Assembly: GCF_030410045.1 (NCBI RefSeq)
Contig: NZ_JAUFRA010000005.1
Span: forward strand, 372,001-436,000
DNA: 64,000 nucleotides
Reading direction: 5' to 3'
From: Marivivens donghaensis
GTDB taxonomy: Bacteria; Pseudomonadota; Alphaproteobacteria; Rhodobacterales; Rhodobacteraceae
The position numbers were made by a program, and so were the translations under genes. Below the pieces are notes generated by a model that was not told the origin of the DNA, made no database searches, and saw only the letters and a program-made list of their open reading frames with translations. Position 1 is the first letter of the stretch. Each line of letters opens with the position of its first letter. Positions 42,577-49,924 of the stretch are shown here, piece by piece.

Positions 42577-42602
42577 AAAGCCCGCCAAACGGCGGGCTTT
42601 TT
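42577..42602 (+). terminator. Intrinsic terminator between metG and ruvB
   Basis: A 10-bp stem AAAGCCCGCC / GGCGGGCTTT with loop AAAC starts four bases beyond the metG stop and is followed by TT. It ends against the ruvB stop codon, so it may serve both converging transcripts. Confidence 0.88.
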
Positions 42603-43618
42603 CAATCGAACATGTCGTGTTGGCTGCGTGGGGCTTCTAGCCCCAGATGCCGCCACGCGCTCTGCGTGAGCATCCGACCGCGTGGGGTCCGTTGAATGAG
42701 GCCCTGCTGCAAGAGGTAAGGCTCAATCACCTCTTCCAGTGCATCACGGCTTTCAGACAGAGCGGCAGAGAGGGTTTCGATACCGACAGGCCCGCCACCA
42801 TAGCTTTCAGCCATCAGGCGCATATACCGACGGTCCGCGCCATCAAGGCCGAGCGTATCCACCCCAAGACGGTTCAATGCACGATCCGCAATTTGACGGG
42901 TGACACGGCCATTCCCTTCGACCACGGCAAAGTCGACGACACGGCGCAACAGACGGCCTGCAATTCGCGGTGTGCCACGGGCACGTTTCGCGATCTCATG
43001 CGCCCCATCATCATCCGCAGGCGCACCCAGCAGCCGCGCCCCACGGGTGACGATCTGGTGCAACTCTTCAACGTTATAGAACTGCAACCGCGTCGGGATG
43101 CCGAAACGGTCGCGCAGCGGGGTGGTCAGCAGCCCCAAACGGGTCGTGGCCCCTACAAGCGTAAAGGGCTGGAGTTCGATCCGAACAGTCCGCGCCGCTG
43201 GCCCCTCACCGATCACGAGGTCCAGTTCATAGTCCTCCATCGCGGGATAGAGCACTTCTTCGACCGCGGGGTTCATGCGGTGAATTTCGTCGATAAACAG
43301 AACGTCCCGCGCCTCAAGGTTGGTGAGGATCGCCGCCAGGTCCCCCGCCTTGGCCAAGACAGGACCAGAGGTCATGCGGAAATTCACGCCCAACTCACGC
43401 GCCATGATCTGGGCGAGCGTCGTTTTACCCAGCCCCGGAGGGCCGTGGAACAATGTGTGGTCCATCGCCTCGCCCCGCATTTTCGCGGATTCAATGAACA
43501 CACGCAGGTTCGCCCGCGCATCGGCCTGACCGATAAATTCATCTAGCCCCTGCGGACGCAGCGCGCGGTCGTTGTCAGAGGGTTTGCGATCCGGCGTTAG
43601 TTCTTCGGTGCGGTCCAT
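42602..43618 (-). CDS. ruvB: Holliday junction branch-migration helicase RuvB
   Basis: A 338-aa AAA+ motor of the RuvAB complex. Walker A is HGPPGLGKTTLA, Walker B is DVLFIDEIHRMN, sensor 1 is VGATTRLGLL, and the arginine finger lies in the LRDRFGIP segment. The C-terminal winged helix is complete. It is last in the minus-strand order ruvC-ruvA-ruvB, with three bases between the ruvA stop and its own start codon. Confidence 0.98.
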   Translation of the reverse strand: MDRTEELTPDRKPSDNDRALRPQGLDEFIGQADARANLRVFIESAKMRGEAMDHTLFHGPPGLGKTTLAQIMARELGVNFRMTSGPVLAKAGDLAAILTNLEARDVLFIDEIHRMNPAVEEVLYPAMEDYELDLVIGEGPAARTVRIELQPFTLVGATTRLGLLTTPLRDRFGIPTRLQFYNVEELHQIVTRGARLLGAPADDDGAHEIAKRARGTPRIAGRLLRRVVDFAVVEGNGRVTRQIADRALNRLGVDTLGLDGADRRYMRLMAESYGGGPVGIETLSAALSESRDALEEVIEPYLLQQGLIQRTPRGRMLTQSAWRHLGLEAPRSQHDMFD

Positions 43619-43621
43619 CGG

Positions 43622-44275
43622 TTAGCCTTTCGGGGCTAGGAGTTTCAGCGCCGCACGGATGAGCTGGCTGGTATCGAGGTCGGGCGTGTCATTCAGCGCC
43701 TGCGCCACAGCGCCCGCCGCGTCAGAGGGCGAATACCCGAGGTTCTGCAAGGCCGATAGCGCCTCTGGCTGGGCGCTAGACGCTTTGGGCGGGGCGGCGC
43801 GGGGTTTCGGTGCGGGTTCAGCCTCGATCACATCGTCCGAAACGGTGGCCTCTGTGCCCGTCATTGCCATAACACTCGGCGCTTTGCCTTTGAGTTCCAG
43901 AATGGCTTTTTGTGCGGTTTTTGGACCGACACCCTTGGCGCGGGCAATCGCGGACCAATCTTCTAGCGCAATCGCGCGGCTCACTCCTTCGGGGCCAAGC
44001 GTGCCAAGGATAGCAAGCGACGCCTTTGGTCCGATGCCCTGAACGCCCGTTAGCAGACGATGCCATTCCTTTTCCACCAAGGTCGAAAAGCCGAACAACT
44101 GCATCAAATCCTCGCGGACGAGAAGATCAGTGTAAAGGGCCACGGCCTGACCAATCGGAGGGATCGTCGCCATCACGCGGTCGGAGCAATAGACGATGTA
44201 GCCGACACCGCGCACGTCGATCAGAACATGATCCAGACCTTTGTAGTCCACGATCCCCGAAATCTTTCCAATCAT
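43622..44275 (-). CDS. ruvA: Holliday junction binding protein RuvA
   Basis: A 217-aa DNA-binding subunit: an OB-fold start (MIGKISGIVDYKG), helix-hairpin-helix motifs in LLTGVQGIGPKASLAILGTL and IARAKGVGPKTAQKAIL, an Ala/Pro-rich linker and a small C-terminal RuvB-binding domain (LSALQNLGYSPSDAAGAV). The ATG at 44273-44275 overlaps the ruvC stop as ATGA, which fixes the start. Confidence 0.97.
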   Translation of the reverse strand: MIGKISGIVDYKGLDHVLIDVRGVGYIVYCSDRVMATIPPIGQAVALYTDLLVREDLMQLFGFSTLVEKEWHRLLTGVQGIGPKASLAILGTLGPEGVSRAIALEDWSAIARAKGVGPKTAQKAILELKGKAPSVMAMTGTEATVSDDVIEAEPAPKPRAAPPKASSAQPEALSALQNLGYSPSDAAGAVAQALNDTPDLDTSQLIRAALKLLAPKG

Positions 44276-44781
44276 ACGCCAGCCTTTGCGATAGCGCGGG
44301 ACAGATGGCCCGCTGATTGACAATGATGTGCATGACAAATGGCAATCGCCAAGGCGTCCGCCGCATCCGCGCCCGCGATTTTTACGCCGGGCAATTGCAG
44401 CCGCACCATATGGTCGATCTGTTTCTTATCCGCGTGCCCGACCCCAACCACCGCCTTTTTCACGGCGTTGGGCAGATATTCCCCAACGCGCAGCCCAGCC
44501 TGAGCAGGAACCAACAGCGCGATCCCCCGCGCCTGCCCCAGTTTCAAGGTGGCAACCGCGTCCTTGTTAACAAAGGTCTGTTCGACCGCTGCGGCATCAG
44601 GCTGATAACTCGCGAAAACCTCGGTCAGTTGGGAATAGAGCGACAACAGGCGGTCCGACAAATCCGCAGCGCCATCCGATTTACAGACCCCATTGGCGAC
44701 ATGCGAAAGACGCGAGCCAGAGACATCAATGATTCCCCACCCCATGTTTCGCAGCCCCGGATCGATGCCGATGACGCGCAT
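44272..44781 (-). CDS. ruvC: Holliday junction resolvase RuvC
   Basis: A 169-aa endonuclease that resolves Holliday junctions. Acidic catalytic residues are in VIGIDPGLRNMGWG (D7), AVEQTFVNKD and the C-terminal AGADAADALAIAICHAHH. The start MRVIGIDPGL at 44779-44781 is canonical. Upstream is the long non-coding stretch before the second DUF1127 gene. Confidence 0.97.
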   Translation of the reverse strand: MRVIGIDPGLRNMGWGIIDVSGSRLSHVANGVCKSDGAADLSDRLLSLYSQLTEVFASYQPDAAAVEQTFVNKDAVATLKLGQARGIALLVPAQAGLRVGEYLPNAVKKAVVGVGHADKKQIDHMVRLQLPGVKIAGADAADALAIAICHAHHCQSAGHLSRAIAKAGV

Positions 44782-45097
44782 GCCTGTTCCTTTTTGTATG
44801 CTCTTTCGGTCACAAGTAGCACAAAAAGAGAACAAACGCCAAGTCGCAATATTAAGCAGATTTTCATGCCGCACCTGCGAAGGGCGCAAAAACGACCCTA
44901 AAACGACACTTCAAATTTCGGTCGCGACGAAATTAGGAGCTTAAAAACAAGGCTGTTTGTCTAAGAATAAGGCATTCCAAAAACGCATAAGAACTATGCA
45001 AAACCGACTATAGCTTTTGAATTTTTCCGCAACTACATGGCGATCACCAAGACAACATCGCTGCACTGCGGCGACCCGACCCATGAAGGACAAAGCT
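44782..45097. other. 316-bp intergenic region between ruvC and the second DUF1127 gene
   Basis: The region is AT-rich and holds the divergent promoters of ruvCAB and the DUF1127 gene. I see no coding frame with a ribosome site and codon bias. The one clear structure is an inverted repeat AATTTCG-G-TCGCGA-CGAAATT (44914-44934) that overlaps the shared element described next. A longer leader or a small RNA is possible, but nothing in the sequence shows it. Confidence 0.6.
44926..44943 (+). promoter_or_regulatory. Shared upstream element, copy A (DUF1127 gene)
   Basis: GACGAAATTAGGAGCTTA lies 155 bp upstream of the DUF1127 start. Copy B at 45813-45830 (minus) matches it at 16 of 18 positions, including an unbroken 11-mer, and has the same orientation relative to its gene. 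The copy overlaps the CGAAATT arm of an inverted repeat. A common regulator or promoter element is the likeliest reading. Confidence 0.5.
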
Positions 45098-45307
45098 ATG
45101 GCTATGGTTGACACCACCACCGCGTACACACCGCGTCTGGCCTATCAGGCCGTTTCGTTCGTCTACAACGTGATCACCAGCATTCAGCTCTGGAACGAAT
45201 CTCGCAAGACCGTGAGCGTTCTGGAGAAACTGACCGATCGTGAATTGAATGACATCGGTCTGAACCGCGGCGACATCTACAACTTCGCTCGCACTGGGTC
45301 GTTCTAA
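45098..45307 (+). CDS. DUF1127-family small protein
   Basis: A 69-aa protein with the DUF1127 C-terminal pattern LEKLTDRELNDIGLNRGDIY. AAGGA with a seven-base gap precedes the ATG at 45098, which decides against in-frame ATGs 15 bp upstream and 6 bp downstream. It is less arginine-rich than the gene at 9698-9925, and resembles the short variants studied in Rhodobacter. It has its own terminator. Upstream is copy A of the shared element. Confidence 0.88.
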   Translation: MAMVDTTTAYTPRLAYQAVSFVYNVITSIQLWNESRKTVSVLEKLTDRELNDIGLNRGDIYNFARTGSF

Positions 45308-45342
45308 TCCGCCCCAACTAGACGCGTCATTGACGATACGAC

Positions 45343-45369
45343 AAAGGCCACCCGAGAGGTGGCCTTTTG
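45343..45369 (+). terminator. Intrinsic terminator after the second DUF1127 gene
   Basis: A 10-bp stem AAAGGCCACC / GGTGGCCTTT with loop CGAGA lies 35 bp beyond the stop and is followed by T. Confidence 0.9.
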
Positions 45370-45390
45370 CGTTTTCCGGTGCTGCAACGA

Positions 45391-45756
45391 TTATCGCATC
45401 ATCAACACGTTGGTGACCCCACGATCAATTTGGACCGCCAATGTGCGGCTGACAACGTCTGCCTGCATGAGCCACGCACCAGCACGGTCGAGCATCGTTC
45501 CAGCACGCATTGCATCAATGCGTTGATTGTAAGCCATCTCACCAAGGTAAAGCAGAACGATGACCTTGAACGCGATCAGCGCGACCACCATCGTGAACAG
45601 CCCCTTGAACGGGATGCGGGGCGCACAGCGTCGGGCACGCGCTACGATCAGCCCATCATCTTGGACCACATGGTCGACGCCATTGGCCATACGAACCTGA
45701 TAGGTCCGCTCTAATTGTTTTAGACGTGCATCGAACGTCGCTTTGTTATCAGCCAT
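45391..45756 (-). CDS. Hypothetical one-TM protein, 121 aa
   Basis: I do not recognise this family. It has a charged cytoplasmic N-terminus (ATFDARLKQLERTYQVRMAN), one membrane helix near residues 55-75 (LFTMVVALIAFKVIVLLYLG) and a helical C-terminal part. GGAGGT precedes the ATG at 45754-45756, an excellent ribosome site. Copy B of the shared element and an inverted repeat (AAATTAGC-T-GCTAATTT, 45810-45826) sit 54-74 bp upstream. It is convergent with the DUF1127 gene, with the terminator between. Confidence 0.75.
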   Translation of the reverse strand: MADNKATFDARLKQLERTYQVRMANGVDHVVQDDGLIVARARRCAPRIPFKGLFTMVVALIAFKVIVLLYLGEMAYNQRIDAMRAGTMLDRAGAWLMQADVVSRTLAVQIDRGVTNVLMMR

Positions 45757-45812
45757 AGGATTACCTCCGGCACGGCCCCCACCGCACAAAAACACCTAAT
45801 ATTTCGATAAAA

Positions 45813-45830
45813 TTAGCTGCTAATTTCGTC
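45813..45830 (-). promoter_or_regulatory. Shared upstream element, copy B (one-TM protein gene)
   Basis: On the minus strand GACGAAATTAGCAGCTAA lies 57 bp upstream of the 45756 start. It matches copy A at 16 of 18 positions. It overlaps the palindrome AAATTAGC-T-GCTAATTT, so a dimeric protein could bind here. Confidence 0.5.
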
Positions 45831-45865
45831 CAATTTAGGGCCGTTCGAGCACTGATTTGGAAACA

Positions 45866-46744
45866 TTACTCGAAAATCAGGGTCAATGTTGTCCAATCGC
45901 CGATGGATTCGCGGTTTTTCACCCCAAATCCCTGCGCTTTGTAGGCTGCCAGCACGGAATCGGCCTGTTCGTTCAGAATACCCGACAGGATCGACACGGT
46001 GCCCGATTTCGAATGGCGCGCCATGTCTGGGGCAATGGCGATCAGCGGCCCCTTGAGGATGTTCGCAAAGATCAGATCGTAAGGTGCCGCCGCACCAATC
46101 TCTGGCGCGTCAAAGCCTGCAGCTTCAATACACAGAACGCTGCCCGACATGCCGTTGGCGGACAGGTTGGCTTCGGCGACCTCGACAGCGACGGCATCAA
46201 TGTCGGATGCCAGAACAACGGTGTCAGGCCACAGACGTGCCGCACCCATCGCCAAAACAGCGGTGCCACAGCCCACGTCGATGGTGCGTGCAGGTGCGTA
46301 GCCTTCGTCGGCCAAACGATCCAAGGCGCGTAGGCACCCCAATGTCGTGCCATGGTGCCCCGTGCCAAAGGCCATCGCTGCTTCGATCAGCAGCGCAATA
46401 CGATCCTCTGGGACCTTGTCCGCATCATGGCTGCCGTAGACAAAGAAACGACCTGCCTCAACGGGGGCCAATTCGCGCTTCACATGGGCGACCCAGTCGA
46501 TCTGCGGCACTTCGGAAATCACAAAGTCCTTTGCGCCATGCATTGTCGACAACAGCGCCAGCCCCGCCCGATCTGGTTCTTCGACGAAATAGACCGCGAC
46601 TTCGAAGAGGCCCGAACCATCCTCGATCTCAAAGCTGCCAACGCCAGTTGGTTCTGGCCACAGGTTTTCGCAATCGGCGGCAAGCGCCTCTGCCTGTTCG
46701 AGGGAGGGGACAACAGCGATGGCGGAATAGGTGAGGTCAGTCAT
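45866..46744 (-). CDS. prmA: Ribosomal protein L11 methyltransferase
   Basis: A 292-aa SAM-dependent methyltransferase that trimethylates lysines of ribosomal protein L11. The N-terminal substrate domain is followed by the Rossmann motifs TIDVGCGTAVLAMGAARLWP and DIDAVAVEVAEANLS, and the catalytic-site phrase LIFANILKGPLIAIAPDM. It is downstream of the MFS gene on the same strand, 12 bp apart, so the two are probably co-transcribed. Confidence 0.93.
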   Translation of the reverse strand: MTDLTYSAIAVVPSLEQAEALAADCENLWPEPTGVGSFEIEDGSGLFEVAVYFVEEPDRAGLALLSTMHGAKDFVISEVPQIDWVAHVKRELAPVEAGRFFVYGSHDADKVPEDRIALLIEAAMAFGTGHHGTTLGCLRALDRLADEGYAPARTIDVGCGTAVLAMGAARLWPDTVVLASDIDAVAVEVAEANLSANGMSGSVLCIEAAGFDAPEIGAAAPYDLIFANILKGPLIAIAPDMARHSKSGTVSILSGILNEQADSVLAAYKAQGFGVKNRESIGDWTTLTLIFE

Positions 46745-46756
46745 GTTCGTATCGTC

Positions 46757-47989
46757 TTATTCAGCAGGAGCGGCAACGGGCCGCGTGAAAACAGTCTCAT
46801 GCCCAGCCATAGGATGACGCGGGATAAGAAGCGATAGGCAAAGCGAAACAAACGCCATGCAGGCCGCAAGGATGAAAACGGCGAAAGGAGAATAGAGCCA
46901 CAAAAGCCCCAAGAGCACAGGCAAGAACACAGCCGCGATATGGTTGATCGTAAAGGCCACAGCGGCGGTCGGCGCAATATCCGCAGGATCGGCGATCTTT
47001 TGGAAATAGGTTTTCAGCGCGAGCGCGAGGCCAAAGAAGATATGGTCCACGACATAAAGCGCGGCGGCGACTGCAACGCCCCAACCGAACCAATAGACGC
47101 CGCCATAGGCCAAGAACACACAGATCAGACCCGTGTATTCAAACACCAAGGCACGGCGTTCGCCCCAGAGATGGACGACTCTCCCCAGCACGGGCGCGAT
47201 CAGCATGTTGGCGATCAGGGTCACGAGGTAGAGGCTTGTGATCTCATGCACCTCAAACCCAAACCGTTCGACCATCATAAAGCCCGCAAAGACGACAAAG
47301 ATCTGCCGACGGGCACCCGCCATGAATTGCAACGCATAATAAAGGCCATAGCGACGGCGCAGGATGAATTTCTTGATCTGGGGGTTCGGGGCTTCGAACT
47401 GTGGGAAGGCGACGATGCAGTAGATCGCGACCAGCGCGGTAAAGCCGCCCGACATCAGATAGACCGTGTTGAACGACAGATCAAAGCTCTTCCACGTCAT
47501 GACGACCAGTACATAGGCCACCAAGGTCGCCGCCGATCCCGCAGACATCAACCAGCCCAGCGTTTGCGGGGCCTTGGCCTTGTCGATCCACTGGAGCTGG
47601 AGCGATTGGTTCACGGTTTCAAAATAGTGGAACCCGATAGAGCTGAAGGTGGTGATCATCAGGATGCCGCCCAAGGTCGGGAACCATGCGGTCATCGCTG
47701 TCGACACCCCCAAAAGCAACAGCGCAGAAAGGCACAGCACCTGTTCGCGCACCACCATCAGGATCAAAATCACACCGATGGCCAGAAACCCTGGGATTTC
47801 GCGGACGGTGTGCAATAGGCCGATGTCATCGCCTTGGAAGTTGGCGACCTCTACGACGAAGTTGTTCAACAGCGCCGACCAGATCGAAAACGCAACGGGC
47901 ATCCCCATCGCCATCAGGAACAATAGCGCAATCGGGCGTCGCCACAGGGGCAACTGGTCTGCGTCATTCAGAGGGAAAATGCGTCTCAT
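46757..47989 (-). CDS. MFS-type transporter
   Basis: A 410-aa polytopic protein with about twelve helices. Phrases such as FSIGFHYFETVNQSLQLQWI and GWLMSAGSAATLVAYVLVVM show the typical transporter packing, and the layout fits a major facilitator superfamily member without a recognisable substrate signature. The ATG at 47987-47989 (MRRIFPLND) is the likeliest start, with GGCGGGT upstream. prmA follows 12 bp downstream. Confidence 0.82.
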   Translation of the reverse strand: MRRIFPLNDADQLPLWRRPIALLFLMAMGMPVAFSIWSALLNNFVVEVANFQGDDIGLLHTVREIPGFLAIGVILILMVVREQVLCLSALLLLGVSTAMTAWFPTLGGILMITTFSSIGFHYFETVNQSLQLQWIDKAKAPQTLGWLMSAGSAATLVAYVLVVMTWKSFDLSFNTVYLMSGGFTALVAIYCIVAFPQFEAPNPQIKKFILRRRYGLYYALQFMAGARRQIFVVFAGFMMVERFGFEVHEITSLYLVTLIANMLIAPVLGRVVHLWGERRALVFEYTGLICVFLAYGGVYWFGWGVAVAAALYVVDHIFFGLALALKTYFQKIADPADIAPTAAVAFTINHIAAVFLPVLLGLLWLYSPFAVFILAACMAFVSLCLSLLIPRHPMAGHETVFTRPVAAPAE

Positions 47990-48133
47990 ACCCGCCCGAT
48001 ACGCCTTTTTATGGGGTATGGCGAGTGATTTTACCGCCCCGCCCTGTCTGATCTGGGTCAAAGATTTCGTATTTCAGAGTCCAGTATTCAGACATTCATA
48101 TCTATAAAGAGGCATCGCAGCGGGGAGACTGAT

Positions 48134-49201
48134 ATGGATTTTCTGTCCATCGTCGAAACTTTGGGTGAAGGCCGCACGGCTCTCTTGATGGGGGTCATCA
48201 CGGGCATCACCTTTGGCGTGGCCGCCCAACGGTCGCGGTTTTGCCTGCGTGCTGCGACGGTAGAATTTGCCCGCCGCCAGATGGGGGACAAGGTCGCGGT
48301 CTGGCTGCTGACCTTCTCAACGGCTGTCGTCTGGGTGCAGGCGGCAGGGCTTTTGGGCTACATCGACATTCCCGAGGCACGCATCATGGCCATCCCCGGA
48401 AGCTGGTCAGGCGCAATTGTCGGCGGTCTGATGTTTGGCGTCGGTATGATCATGGCGCGGGGATGTTCGGGACGTTTGCTGGTTCTAGCCGCGACAGGGA
48501 ACCTGCGTAGTTTGGTGTCGGGCATGGTCTTTGCCGTGGTGGCGCAGATGACAATGGGCGGCTGGCTCAAGGCACCGCGCGACTGGATCGCCTCGCAATG
48601 GATCACCTCAGGCGGACGCAATGTGGACCTCTTATCCGCGCTGCACCTGCCAGAATGGGGCGGTTTGGCCTTTGGCCTGATGCTCGCCGTCCTCGCGCTG
48701 ATCATCGCCCGCAAGAACCGCATCGGCGCAAGCCGCCTGATCTTTGGTGCGGGCGTAGGCTTTGCCGTGGCACTGGGCTGGGCGCTGACAACTGCGCTGA
48801 GCCGCGTGGCCTTTGACCCCTACCCAATCGAAAGCGCCACATTTACAGGCCCATCGGCCAATACGCTGATGTTCCTTCTCGATAGTGGAAACGCCGTTCT
48901 GGAATTCCCAGTGGGTCTCGTTCCGGGCGTATTCATCGGGGCGTTCCTCGCCTCTGTCCTCACCAAAGAGTTCAAATTCCAAGGTTTTGAATCAGAGGCC
49001 AATATGCGGCGGTCCCTCACGGGGGCGGCTCTCATGGGATTTGGCGGGATGCTCGCAGGTGGCTGCGCTATTGGCGCAGGCGTGACGGGGGGATCGGTCT
49101 TTGCAGGCACCGCGTGGCTCGCGCTGACCGCATTTTGGATCGGCGGTATGATTACCGACTTCCTACTTGATCAGCGCATCGCGCGCGTGTCAGAGCTTTA
49201 A
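48134..49201 (+). CDS. YeeE/YedE-family sulfur compound transporter
   Basis: A 355-aa inner-membrane protein with about nine helices. The diagnostic cysteine motifs are present: RSRFCLRAA, MIMARGCSGRLLVLAATGNL and GGMLAGGCAIGAGVTGGS. In this family (thiosulfate carrier TsuA and relatives) these cysteines relay the substrate. GGGAGACTGAT precedes the ATG. No TusA-like partner is visible beside it. It overlaps the convergent truncated hemoglobin gene by 4 bp. Confidence 0.9.
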   Translation: MDFLSIVETLGEGRTALLMGVITGITFGVAAQRSRFCLRAATVEFARRQMGDKVAVWLLTFSTAVVWVQAAGLLGYIDIPEARIMAIPGSWSGAIVGGLMFGVGMIMARGCSGRLLVLAATGNLRSLVSGMVFAVVAQMTMGGWLKAPRDWIASQWITSGGRNVDLLSALHLPEWGGLAFGLMLAVLALIIARKNRIGASRLIFGAGVGFAVALGWALTTALSRVAFDPYPIESATFTGPSANTLMFLLDSGNAVLEFPVGLVPGVFIGAFLASVLTKEFKFQGFESEANMRRSLTGAALMGFGGMLAGGCAIGAGVTGGSVFAGTAWLALTAFWIGGMITDFLLDQRIARVSEL

Positions 49202-49608
49202 CCAACGAGCCTCGGTGGGTTCACCGTATTACGGTGACGTTCCTCAACGCCGATCCGCAATCCGCGCCCGATGCGATGGGCAAGTTCTGACCACGCCGCA
49301 GCCTGAAGCGCATTCAGGTGACGCCGCAGAACCGAGTCGAACAGACCGAGCCACACGTCGAAATGTTGCGGACGCACGTCGCCCGCATGCATGTGCGCAC
49401 GCATCGGATTGCCATCGTAGACCTTGTCGAAAAAGATCACGTTGCGCCAAAAATTGACGATCTTGGCCTCATGGGCCGTCCAGTCCGTCACATGCTTATT
49501 AAAGATGGGTCCCAATCCGGGATGGGTCCGCACGACGGCGTAGAATTCGTGAACGACCAACTCGACCTCCTGCTCAGAGATCGGGAAACGGGGCGACAGT
49601 AACGACAT
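49198..49608 (-). CDS. Group III truncated hemoglobin
   Basis: A 136-aa globin of the trHb3 type. The distal tyrosine B10 (Y23 in HEFYAVVRTHPGLGPIF) and the proximal-histidine region MRAHMHAG (about H72) are visible, with QHFDVWLGLFDSVL following, as in the family. Such globins are linked to oxygen or nitric oxide chemistry. I chose the ATG at 49606-49608 because AAAGGACGGGCC precedes it; a longer frame begins at 49713 but adds unconserved residues. It is a single gene. Confidence 0.88.
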   Translation of the reverse strand: MSLLSPRFPISEQEVELVVHEFYAVVRTHPGLGPIFNKHVTDWTAHEAKIVNFWRNVIFFDKVYDGNPMRAHMHAGDVRPQHFDVWLGLFDSVLRRHLNALQAAAWSELAHRIGRGLRIGVEERHRNTVNPPRLVG

Positions 49609-49827
49609 GGCCCGTCCTTTCGACGTCGGAAACCCCCAATCGGTGATCAGTCCCAACGCACAACCGACCACATGATTAACTCTAGCAAAGCCACTCTGAG
49701 CCTTCATTGACAAAGAACAAGATGCGGCAATTTTAGTCAGGTGGCCACATAGACTTTACGCCAATTCCCGCCCGTCCTATAAGCCGCCCATGAAGGCACG
49801 TAACCCGATCATTATTCGAATTACGAA

Positions 49828-49856
49828 CCCGGCTCTCTGAAACCAGAGCGGCCGGG
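49828..49856 (+). promoter_or_regulatory. Hairpin in the ileS leader region
   Basis: CCCGGC / GCCGGG arms and an inner CTCT / AGAG stem form a bulged stem-loop 68 bp before the ileS ATG. No T tract follows. It could be a leader structure or attenuator; a T-box is excluded because the T-box bulge sequence TGGnACC is absent. Confidence 0.4.
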
Positions 49857-49924
49857 CTAAGGTGTCTGAGACTTCGCACCGATCCTACCCATCCTGACCG
49901 AATTTTCGTGAAAAGGACGCCACC

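Noticed and set aside
49714..49924. T-box or other tRNA-sensing riboswitch before ileS
   Set aside because: The T-box bulge sequence and terminator/antiterminator pair are absent; only a single hairpin is seen.
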